From positions 128,168-192,167 of the forward strand of contig NZ_JBBMXV010000001.1 in NCBI RefSeq assembly GCF_037996645.1: DNA of 64,000 nt, written 5' to 3'. A program made the translations under genes and the position numbers. Source of the stretch: Halalkalicoccus tibetensis. Its GTDB lineage: Archaea > Halobacteriota > Halobacteria > Halobacteriales > Halalkalicoccaceae. The notes beneath the pieces were generated by a model. The model searched no databases, had not been told where the DNA came from, and saw only the letters and a list, made by a program, of their open reading frames with translations. Shown here one piece after another: positions 1 through 6,775 of this stretch; position 1 is the first letter of the stretch; each line of letters begins with the position of its first letter.

Positions 1-1
1 C

Positions 2-1069
2 GACGACCCGCCGGCCACGGTCGAGGACGTCCTGGAGATCGAGGGCGTCACCAAGTCCTTCGGCGGGACGCCGGTCGTCGAGGACGTCTCGGTGACGGTC
101 CGCGAGGGCGAGGTGCTGACGCTGGTCGGTCCCTCGGGCTGCGGGAAGACGACGACGCTGCGCCTGATCGCCGGCCTGGAGGAGCCCGAGTCGGGGGCGG
201 TCCGGATCCGGGGGGAGACGCTCGCGGACGCGGCGGCCTCGACGGCGATCGAGGGGCGAAACGTCGGCATCGTCTTTCAGGACTTCGCGCTCTTCCCCCA
301 CAAGACGGTCGTCGAGAACGTCGCCTTCGGCCTCTGGGACGTCGACGCCACCGACCGGGATCGGCGGGTCGCCCGCCTGCTCGATCTGGTGGGGCTCGCC
401 GACCACGCCGAACACTACCCCGCGGAGCTCTCGGGCGGGCAGAAACAGCGCGTCGCGCTCGCCCGGTCGCTCGCGCCCGAGCCGGACGTCCTGCTGCTCG
501 ACGAACCCCTCTCGAACCTCGACGCCGGACTGCGCGTCGAGATGCGCGAGGCCGTCCGCCGGGTGCTCGAGGCCGTCGACGTCACCGCCGTCTGGGTCAC
601 CCACGACCAGGAGGAGGCGCTGTCGATCGGCGACCGGGTCGCCGTGATGTGCGAGGGTCGCCTGGAGCAGGTCGGAACGCCCGAGGCGGCGTTCATGCGA
701 CCGGCCTCGCGGACCGTCGCGGAGTTCCTCGGCGAGGCGAGCTACCTCCCGGGACGGCGCCACGACGGCGTCGTCGAGACGCCCATCGGGGCCATCGACG
801 CAGAGCAGCTCGCCGGCTACGACGGCCCCCGGCCGGACGTGCTCGTCCGACCCGACGACCTGGCGGTCGAGCGGGCGATCGGGGAGCCCGACGGGACGAT
901 CACCTACCGGCGGTTCAACGGTCCGACGGTGAGCTACCGGATGGAGATCGGGAACGGCGACGCCCTGGCCTGTACCGCCAGCAACGACGACCTCCTCGAA
1001 CGGGGTACGCCGGTGGCCCTTTCGATCACGGCCACCCACCGACTCAGGGCGTTTCCGCCCGCAGAGTGA
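2..1069 (+). CDS. ABC transporter ATP-binding protein, 5' end outside window
   Basis: The frame is open from the first bases of the window, so the true start lies upstream. This is the ATPase of a CysA/FbpC/PotA-type importer. Visible motifs in order are Walker A (GPSGCGKTT), the Q-loop (FQDFALFPH), the signature LSGGQKQR, Walker B (VLLLDEP) and the switch histidine (WVTHDQEE). A C-terminal TOBE-like beta domain follows from about codon 230 of the visible part. The permease and binding-protein partners are presumably upstream and out of view, so the substrate (iron, thiamine, spermidine, sulfate or molybdate are typical for the family) cannot be named. Confidence 0.9.
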   Translation, partial: DDPPATVEDVLEIEGVTKSFGGTPVVEDVSVTVREGEVLTLVGPSGCGKTTTLRLIAGLEEPESGAVRIRGETLADAAASTAIEGRNVGIVFQDFALFPHKTVVENVAFGLWDVDATDRDRRVARLLDLVGLADHAEHYPAELSGGQKQRVALARSLAPEPDVLLLDEPLSNLDAGLRVEMREAVRRVLEAVDVTAVWVTHDQEEALSIGDRVAVMCEGRLEQVGTPEAAFMRPASRTVAEFLGEASYLPGRRHDGVVETPIGAIDAEQLAGYDGPRPDVLVRPDDLAVERAIGEPDGTITYRRFNGPTVSYRMEIGNGDALACTASNDDLLERGTPVALSITATHRLRAFPPAE

Positions 1070-1143
1070 TACGTCCACGAGGGGCTCGGTCCCTGGTAAC
1101 AGCCGGCAGACCAGTTAAGTACGTGTGTCACTATCGACCATGT

Positions 1144-1620
1144 ATGTCGAGCAGCCTCCCGAACGTCAAGGTCGGACGCGACGCCGAGGCGGAGATGGAC
1201 CCCGAGGAGCTCCCCGTCTACGAGATCGAGTACCTGAACTACCAGGCGATCCCCGAGCACGGCTGGGACATCGAGGACGACGACCTCTTCGAGAAGGCCG
1301 CCGGCGCGGACCTCGACGAGAAGGACCACGGCAGCTTCGAGATCCGGGGAACGCGCTACATCCTCGACGGCGCGGAGGACGCCGACCAGAAGTGGCCCTT
1401 CGAGTGTCGCGCGGCCTCGTGTGCCTACTGCACCATGATCGTCTACGAGGGCGAGGTGACGATGGACATGGACCTGATCCTCACCGACGAGGAGGTCGAG
1501 GAGCGGGACATCTACCTGAGCTGTCAGTCGATCCCGGAGAGCGACGAGGTGAAGGTGGTCTACAACGCGATGTACGAGGACTACCTCCAGGAGAACGTCG
1601 TCGGCGTCCGCGAGGCCTGA
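1144..1620 (+). CDS. Halophilic [2Fe-2S] ferredoxin
   Basis: A 158-residue plant-type ferredoxin of the haloarchaeal kind, a soluble one-electron carrier for 2-oxoacid oxidoreductases and related enzymes. The cluster ligands are the motif CRAASCAYC (C-x4-C-x2-C) plus the later cysteine in YLSCQSIP. The very acidic N-terminal insertion (DDDLFEKAAGADLDE) before the cluster loop matches the halophilic insertion of this family. The ATG at 1144 is chosen because the ferredoxin-like sequence begins soon after it and a TATA-like stretch (agttaagta) lies about 28 nt upstream. The cysteine context CRAASCAYC differs from the common CRAGACANC, so this may be a paralogue rather than the main ferredoxin. 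Confidence 0.9.
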   Translation: MSSSLPNVKVGRDAEAEMDPEELPVYEIEYLNYQAIPEHGWDIEDDDLFEKAAGADLDEKDHGSFEIRGTRYILDGAEDADQKWPFECRAASCAYCTMIVYEGEVTMDMDLILTDEEVEERDIYLSCQSIPESDEVKVVYNAMYEDYLQENVVGVREA

Positions 1621-1639
1621 GGGCCCCGTTGCTCGGTCG

Positions 1640-2086
1640 TCAGTCCTCAGAGAGCGCCTCGATCGCCTCCTCGAGGCGCTGGTCGGGCGAGGCGCTCATC
1701 ACGATCTGGTCCTCCTGATACCGCTTGACGTCCGAGACGTCGACCTCGACGTCGTCGGCCTCCGCGAGCGCCTCGAGCAGCTCCGCCAACAGCAGCGTCT
1801 GCACCTGGAGCTGGCTCTCGAGGGCGTTGGTCTTCGTGAACATCCGGTCGGCGAAGTCGGTGAGCGATTCGGAGAACTCCGAGATGTTCGCCTCGTTGCC
1901 CTTGACCCGCCGTTCGCCGAGGCTGATGCGGGCATAGTCCTCGACGTCCGCGAGCTCCTCCTCGAGCTCGTCGATCCGTCCCTCGATCTCCTCGGTCCGC
2001 CGATCGATCAGCTCCTCGATCTGGTAGTCGACCGTCGATTCGCTGCCGTTGCCCGCCTCGGCTGCCGTCCCGTCGCTCGTAGCCAT
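1640..2086 (-). CDS. Conserved acidic coiled-coil protein, function unknown
   Basis: A 148-residue protein I do not recognise. Roughly residues 18-55 form a heptad-rich, Glu-rich helix (IDELEEELADVEDYA) and residues 80-110 a second leucine-rich helix, so a coiled-coil oligomer is likely. There is no signal peptide, membrane segment or cysteine cluster. The ATG at 2086 is preferred over an in-frame codon at 2113 because the TATA-like sequence aagtatatgg on the minus strand lies about 25 nt upstream of 2086. It is convergent with the ferredoxin gene. Confidence 0.7.
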   Translation of the reverse strand: MATSDGTAAEAGNGSESTVDYQIEELIDRRTEEIEGRIDELEEELADVEDYARISLGERRVKGNEANISEFSESLTDFADRMFTKTNALESQLQVQTLLLAELLEALAEADDVEVDVSDVKRYQEDQIVMSASPDQRLEEAIEALSED

Positions 2087-2134
2087 GTGGGCACAATTAC
2101 CACGATTTACCATATACTTTTGGACCGGGCCGGC

Positions 2135-2455
2135 TCAGTCCCCGGCCGAGGGGGGGTCCGACCGCTCGGCGGCCTGGAGGATGAAGGTCCGTTCGGGCGG
2201 CGGGGCGATCCGGAGCTCGATCGAACGGACGAGCCGGTAGTACTTGCGGTTCCCCCGGTGGTAGTGTTCGACGATGTCGTTCTCCTCGAGCGTCGAGAGG
2301 TGGTGGGCGGCCGTCTTGCCGTCCATGCCGACGGCCTCCGTCAGCTCCGAGACGTATCGCGGACCATGGGAGAGCTCACGGATGATCTTCAGGCGGGGCG
2401 TGCTCCCAAGCACGTCGATCAGGGACACGACACGGTATTTGTAACCGTTCCACAT
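2135..2455 (-). CDS. ArsR-type winged-helix transcriptional regulator
   Basis: A 106-residue single-domain winged-helix protein. Residues 10-75 fit an ArsR-like fold: helix LGSTPRLKIIRELS, then VSELTEAVGMDGKTAAHHLSTLEENDIVEHY as helix-turn-helix plus wing (RGNRKYYRL). The recognition helix GKTAAHHLSTLE is typical of haloarchaeal members. No metal-binding cysteines are seen, so metal sensing is not implied. It lies upstream of, and on the same strand as, the coiled-coil gene ending at 1640. The target is unknown. Confidence 0.85.
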   Translation of the reverse strand: MWNGYKYRVVSLIDVLGSTPRLKIIRELSHGPRYVSELTEAVGMDGKTAAHHLSTLEENDIVEHYHRGNRKYYRLVRSIELRIAPPPERTFILQAAERSDPPSAGD

Positions 2456-2524
2456 AGTCGTTGCTACTGGGCCGACGCGCGCCGGAGCGCCCGGAGTTAA
2501 GGGGGAGGAGTGCTACCTCTCACC

Positions 2525-2833
2525 ATGGGTAACGACGTCGACTTCCCGGACGAGAGCGAGCACAACCGCAAGACCATCACCAGCGGCTTCTTCGAGCGCG
2601 AGATCCGTCTCTCGGGCGACGAGACGGCGGCGTTTCTCAGGAACCTCGCCGAGGCGATCGAGAGCGACACCTCGATCACGGTCTCGGGGAGTGACTGGGA
2701 GATCCCCTTCGAGTACCGCGAACCCATCGAGGTCGAGGTCGAGTTCTCGAAGAAACGCGAGGGCGAACTCGAGATCGAAGTCGAGTTCACGGAGGCGGCG
2801 GGCGGCGAGGGAAGCGGCCTCAGCGTCGAGTAG
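2525..2833 (+). CDS. Amphi-Trp domain protein
   Basis: A 102-residue acidic protein with the arrangement of the haloarchaeal amphi-Trp domain family: an N-terminal strand and helix (RLSGDETAAFLRNLAEAIESD) followed by amphipathic strands (SDWEIPFEYREPIEVEVEFSKK and a second EVEFT). Its biochemical role is not established. The start at 2525 follows a TATA-like gttaagg about 29 nt upstream. Its TAG stop overlaps the GTG start of the next gene by one base, so the two are probably co-transcribed. Confidence 0.75.
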   Translation: MGNDVDFPDESEHNRKTITSGFFEREIRLSGDETAAFLRNLAEAIESDTSITVSGSDWEIPFEYREPIEVEVEFSKKREGELEIEVEFTEAAGGEGSGLSVE

Positions 2834-3594
2834 TGTACTACTTCGGGCTCTACCACTGGCGCAGCCGGCTCCGACGACTCGCCGCCGGGGGCTGTGCGCT
2901 TCTCGGGGTCGGCGCGGTGTGGCGAAGGTCGCCCTCCCGATGGGGTCGCGTGCTCGCCGTCGCGCTGGCCCTCCCCCTGCTCGTCCGCGCCGGCCGCGCG
3001 GGGGCGAAGCTGCTCCGGCCGCCGCCCTGGGCCCTCGAACGCTACAAGTACGACGCGCTGGCCGAGGAACTCCCCCTCGAAGGGGCAAACAGCCTCCTCG
3101 ACGTCGGCTGCGGGACGGGCCGGTCGCTCGTCGCGCTCGCGCCCCACCTCCCGAAGGGCTGTTCGGTCGTCGGCCTCGACGTCTTCGACGACCGGGTCAT
3201 CCTCGGCAACGCCCCGCTGTTGGCCCGGCGAAACGCCCGCGAGGCGGGGTTCGACGTCACGCCCGTCAGGGGTGACGCCGCCCGGCCCCCCGTCGTCGGG
3301 GGATCGCAGGACGTCGTCACCGCCTGTCGGGTGCTGCATGACCTGCCCGACGACGATCACGGGCGCGCGCTGGAGGAGCTCCGTCGGGTCTGTGCGCCAG
3401 AGGGCGTTCTCGGGGTCCTCGAACTGCCGATAACCCCTGAAGGAGTCGAGAGCGACCCCGAGACCTACTGGCGCGAGCGGGTCGCCGAGGCGGGCTTCTC
3501 GATAGAGAGGACGAAACGGGTCGACCGCAGGCGTGGCGGCGAGCCCTACCTAGTGATCATCGCCGAACCGAATCCGGGCCAACCAGACCGGTGA
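2833..3594 (+). CDS. Class I SAM-dependent methyltransferase with N-terminal membrane segment
   Basis: A 253-residue protein starting with GTG that overlaps the preceding stop by one base. Residues about 15-55 are hydrophobic and Ala/Leu/Gly-rich with scattered Arg, suggesting one membrane helix or anchor. From residue 78 a Rossmann methyltransferase domain follows, with motif I LLDVGCGTGRS, an acidic loop VVGLDVFDD, a motif II-like VVTACRVLHDLP and motif III LRRVCAPEGVLGVLELP. The acceptor substrate cannot be deduced. It probably forms an operon with the amphi-Trp gene. Confidence 0.8.
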   Translation: MYYFGLYHWRSRLRRLAAGGCALLGVGAVWRRSPSRWGRVLAVALALPLLVRAGRAGAKLLRPPPWALERYKYDALAEELPLEGANSLLDVGCGTGRSLVALAPHLPKGCSVVGLDVFDDRVILGNAPLLARRNAREAGFDVTPVRGDAARPPVVGGSQDVVTACRVLHDLPDDDHGRALEELRRVCAPEGVLGVLELPITPEGVESDPETYWRERVAEAGFSIERTKRVDRRRGGEPYLVIIAEPNPGQPDR

Positions 3595-3607
3595 CCCGGA
3601 GCCGGTC

Positions 3608-3799
3608 TTATACCGGAAGGCCCCCTCTGTAGACCACCCAGTACGAGAGGGGGATCGCCACGAGGAGTATCACCGGAAGGACGAGCGCTTGAGTGGCTGG
3701 ATCGGGCGGGGTCACCATGGCGCTGACGGCGAATCCGAGAGTGATCAGCAGGCTGACTACGACGAGAAATCGTGTCCAGAGGGATCGATCCATTGGCAT
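3608..3799 (-). CDS. Small two-helix membrane protein
   Basis: A 63-residue protein with two predicted membrane helices, about residues 10-28 (FLVVVSLLITLGFAVSAMV) and 38-57 (ALVLPVILLVAIPLSYWVV), joined by a short PDPAT loop. It has no recognisable motif. Two ATGs (3799 and 3793) could start it. It is convergent with the methyltransferase gene and separated from the quinoprotein gene downstream by about 140 bases. Small haloarchaeal membrane proteins of this form are common and mostly uncharacterised. Confidence 0.6.
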   Translation of the reverse strand: MPMDRSLWTRFLVVVSLLITLGFAVSAMVTPPDPATQALVLPVILLVAIPLSYWVVYRGGLPV

Positions 3800-3938
3800 C
3801 TACTGGAATTTCAGTTCACAAGTACCTTCTTGCCGGATAAAGGGGGATCCCTCAGTCGGTCGAACCGACCTCTCTCGGGTGGATCTGCTTCGTTTTTGGT
3901 AGTCGCCGAGCAAAAAGTCCCGTGGCCGACAGAGCCGC

Positions 3939-5645
3939 CTACTCCTCCATCGACCAGACGAGCAGCCGGTCGTCGCGCTTGCCGCGGCGCAGCCAGCCGC
4001 TGCCGCCGACCTGGATCGCGACGTACTGCTTCTCGGTGCCCGGATCGTACCAGCTGATCGGGTCGCCCGAGATCGGCGTCTCGCCGGCGTCGTACTCCCA
4101 GAGGCGCTCGCCGGTCTCGCCGTCGTAGCCGATCATGTTGCCGTTCTGGGTGCCGGCGAAGGTCAGACCCGTCGATGTCGACATCGTGCCGCCCCAGAGG
4201 TAGACGTCGCCGTCGATCCAGTCCTGCCAGACGATCTCGCCCGTCAACGGGCGCAGGGCCGTGATCACGCCGATGTGGCCGTTGAATCCCTCGGGCTCGG
4301 CCTCGGTCTCGTCCTCGAGGATGCCGCCCCAGTACTTCTTGCCGGCCTCGAACTCCTCGAAGCGCCACCACGCCTCCTGCGGGGAGTTGTGGAGCTTGTG
4401 ATAGGAGATCCCCAGTTCGGGGTTGTAGGTCCCGGGCTGCCAGTCGTTGCCGCCCATCCCGCCGGGCATAAAGGGCATCCGACGACCCTCGTCGATGTGG
4501 GGGATCATGCGGAACATGTTGAGCTGCTGGCAGGCGGGTTCGCTGCGCACCAGCAGCTCGCCGGTCTCGACGTCGTTGGTGTAGAGCCAGCCGGTCTTGC
4601 CGACCGAGACGACGACGTCGCGCTCCTTGCCGCGGAGCTCGACGTCGCGGATGACGATCCGGGGCATCGCCGAGTCGTAGTCCCAGACGTCGTGGGCCGA
4701 CTCCTGGTGGAACCACTCGCGTTCGCCCGTCTCCATGTCCATGCACATGGTCCCGATGCTGTTGCGGTTGGGCCCCGGCCGGACCGAGCCGTCGAAGTCC
4801 GGCCCGGGGTTGCCCATCGGCAGGTAGAGCTTGCCCCGCTTCTCGTCGACGGTCGCGCCCATCCAGTTGGTGGTGGCCGACTGGTTGATGCTGTCGCCGA
4901 CCCACTCCTCCTCGGGCGAGAGCAGCGTGTTCCAGACCTCGTCGCCCGTCTCGACGTCGATGGCGGTGTGGAAGCCCCGAACCCCGTACTCGCCGCCGGC
5001 GCTCCCCGTGAAGAGCGTGCCCTCGTAGACCTGGGGCGCCCAGGTCGCTGAATAGCCGCGTTCGTGGTCCTCGGTGCTGTGGTACCACTGCTCCTCGCCG
5101 GAGTAGCGATCCAGCGCGACGACGCCCGAGTCGAGCGTCGTCATGAACACCTGGTCCCCGTAGACGGCGGGCCCGCGGTTGTTGTCGTCACAGCAGAGCA
5201 CCACGTCGTTCGGCACCGCGTAGGTGTAGCTCCAGAGGACGTCGCCCTCACGGGGGTCGATCGCCTTGATGTGGTTGGGCCCGTTCGACTGGTACATGAT
5301 CGGCGGGTCGCCCGGCACGATCAGCGGCGTGCCCTCCATGCTCGAGCCCGATCCGACCGACAGCTCGTATTCGAGCTCGAGCTCGCCCACGTTCTCGGGG
5401 GTGATGATCTCGCAGGTCGTGTGGCGGTGCTGTTCGTAGTTCCCGCCGTAGACCAGCCAGGCCTCGGGGTTCTGCCCGCTCTCGCTCAGCATCTCCTGAG
5501 TGACGTCCTTCTCGGGGATGCGATCGATGTCGTGTTGGTGGGTGACCGACTTCTCCGGTGCGCCGAGCACCCGATAGCCGTTGTCGGTCTCCCGTACGAC
5601 CGTGTCCTGTGCGGCCTTGACGGCCCTGTCTTCGTCGATTGACAT
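3939..5645 (-). CDS. PQQ-dependent alcohol/methanol dehydrogenase-type quinoprotein
   Basis: A 568-residue eight-bladed quinoprotein of the methanol/ethanol dehydrogenase family rather than a generic BamB-like propeller. It has the vicinal cysteine pair C151-C152 in CCDDNNRG, the PQQ/metal-site motif GGEYGVRG with E219, GNPGP with N279, and HDVWDYD with the catalytic-type D322. A second aspartate, D324, sits two residues later. In the known family that position distinguishes lanthanide-dependent (Asp) from calcium-dependent (Ala/Ser) enzymes. Family motifs GKTGWLYTND and WQPGTYNPELG follow. No Sec or Tat signal is visible at the N-terminus, unlike the usual periplasmic enzymes. It is the second gene of an operon, 19 bases behind an unknown 301-residue protein. 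Electron acceptor and substrate are unknown. Confidence 0.85.
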   Translation of the reverse strand: MSIDEDRAVKAAQDTVVRETDNGYRVLGAPEKSVTHQHDIDRIPEKDVTQEMLSESGQNPEAWLVYGGNYEQHRHTTCEIITPENVGELELEYELSVGSGSSMEGTPLIVPGDPPIMYQSNGPNHIKAIDPREGDVLWSYTYAVPNDVVLCCDDNNRGPAVYGDQVFMTTLDSGVVALDRYSGEEQWYHSTEDHERGYSATWAPQVYEGTLFTGSAGGEYGVRGFHTAIDVETGDEVWNTLLSPEEEWVGDSINQSATTNWMGATVDEKRGKLYLPMGNPGPDFDGSVRPGPNRNSIGTMCMDMETGEREWFHQESAHDVWDYDSAMPRIVIRDVELRGKERDVVVSVGKTGWLYTNDVETGELLVRSEPACQQLNMFRMIPHIDEGRRMPFMPGGMGGNDWQPGTYNPELGISYHKLHNSPQEAWWRFEEFEAGKKYWGGILEDETEAEPEGFNGHIGVITALRPLTGEIVWQDWIDGDVYLWGGTMSTSTGLTFAGTQNGNMIGYDGETGERLWEYDAGETPISGDPISWYDPGTEKQYVAIQVGGSGWLRRGKRDDRLLVWSMEE

Positions 5646-5664
5646 TGGTATGTTGTGTGTTGTG

Positions 5665-6570
5665 TTATCGCAGCGTGCTTGGTTTCCGCATCTCCTCGGT
5701 GATCCAGAACATGTCCTTGACGATCTCCTCCTGGTTGGTGATCATGATCGCGGTGCTCGCCGAGAGCGCCGCGGCCAGCTGCTCGTCGGAGAGCGAGCCG
5801 CCCTCGGCGATCTCGCGGGCGGCCATCGCCATGACGTACAGCCCGCCCAGCATCGCCTTGACGTCCCAGTAGCCGTCGTCGAGGATCTCGTCGGTGATGA
5901 GGATCTTCTTCTGCCAGAGGTGGATGTCGAGGTTCTTCACCCACAGCAGGGTGCCGCCCATCGCCCGTTGCTGGAGCGGCGGGACGTCCTCGACGTTGAA
6001 CTCCACCTCGTCGGGGATGTCCTTCGCGGGCGTCCACCGCGCGAGGCGGTTGTTGTTGTTCACCACGTTCATCACCAGGACGGTCTGCTCGCGCTCGTCG
6101 AAGCCACACTCCGTGAGGGCGTCGGTGAGCGGTTCGGCCTGGATCAGTCCGTGGGCCGTTCGTTCGATGTGTTCGGGTGTGAACCGCGGCAGGTTGGCTT
6201 CGGCGCTTTCGAAGAAGCCCGCCTCGACGAGATGGTCGTAGATACGCCATCCCGGCGCGGCGAGCTCGCGATAGAGCACCTCGGGCTCGGTCTCCCCGTC
6301 GGGGATACCGGCCTCCCGGACCTCGGGCAACCGCCTGATCTGTGTCGCCAGCTCCGAGAGCTCCCGTTCGATGAGCTCGGCGTCGAGCTCGCCGTCGAGG
6401 TCGCCACGGATGGCCTCGCCCATCGAGGCGAGCTCCCGACCGTCGCTCGCATCGATCGCGCCACGTAGCTCCTCGATCGTCAGCTCCTCGCCGGACGACC
6501 GGATCCCGAGGTTCTGCGCCAGCCTGTCGTGGTCCTCGACCGATACTTGCGGCCTGTTTGCGTTTGCCAT
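5665..6570 (-). CDS. Unrecognised helical protein paired with the quinoprotein
   Basis: A 301-residue soluble protein I do not recognise. It is largely helical and acidic in the first 130 residues, with a central segment rich in Asn (VVNNNNRLARW) and a C-terminal part with conserved-looking aromatic and basic residues (LLWVKNLDIHLWQKKILI, VKDMFWITEE). There is no signal peptide, metal-binding cysteine cluster or membrane helix. It is the first gene of the operon whose second gene, 19 bases downstream, encodes the PQQ quinoprotein. Possible roles as partner, maturation factor or acceptor-binding protein are inference from position only. Confidence 0.7.
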   Translation of the reverse strand: MANANRPQVSVEDHDRLAQNLGIRSSGEELTIEELRGAIDASDGRELASMGEAIRGDLDGELDAELIERELSELATQIRRLPEVREAGIPDGETEPEVLYRELAAPGWRIYDHLVEAGFFESAEANLPRFTPEHIERTAHGLIQAEPLTDALTECGFDEREQTVLVMNVVNNNNRLARWTPAKDIPDEVEFNVEDVPPLQQRAMGGTLLWVKNLDIHLWQKKILITDEILDDGYWDVKAMLGGLYVMAMAAREIAEGGSLSDEQLAAALSASTAIMITNQEEIVKDMFWITEEMRKPSTLR

Positions 6571-6579
6571 GGACCACCG

Positions 6580-6595
6580 ACCCCTATGAAGGGGT
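6580..6595. promoter_or_regulatory. Inverted repeat upstream of the quinoprotein operon
   Basis: A perfect six-base inverted repeat with a four-base loop (ACCCCT-ATGA-AGGGGT) lies 10 bases upstream of the start of the 301-residue gene and overlaps the expected transcription start. A minus-strand TATA-like aattatga lies at about 6602-6609. Its position suits a repressor operator, but a short 5' leader hairpin is an alternative. Confidence 0.4.
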
Positions 6596-6775
6596 ACATC
6601 ATAATTCTTGGTGTTAGTCCGATGGGACCGATTCGCCGGAAAGTCGACGGTATAGGGCCCGAATCGTCCGATTCTTCCTCACGGACCTCGAACGGGGCGG
6701 GCGGGCGATCGCCCGAGAAGGGACCCCTGAGCTCTTATCCCGACGGGTCATGTGGTATGTAACGACACGCCGAAG

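Noticed and set aside
3939-5645. Generic BamB-like beta-propeller annotation
   Set aside because: The vicinal cysteines and metal-ligand motifs in the right order point to a true MDH-type quinoprotein.
6756-6761. ATG-TAA start-stop element before the CDC48-type gene
   Set aside because: It is only about 21 bases from the TATA-like centre, too near to be the expected transcription start, and a single start-stop hexamer is likely by chance.
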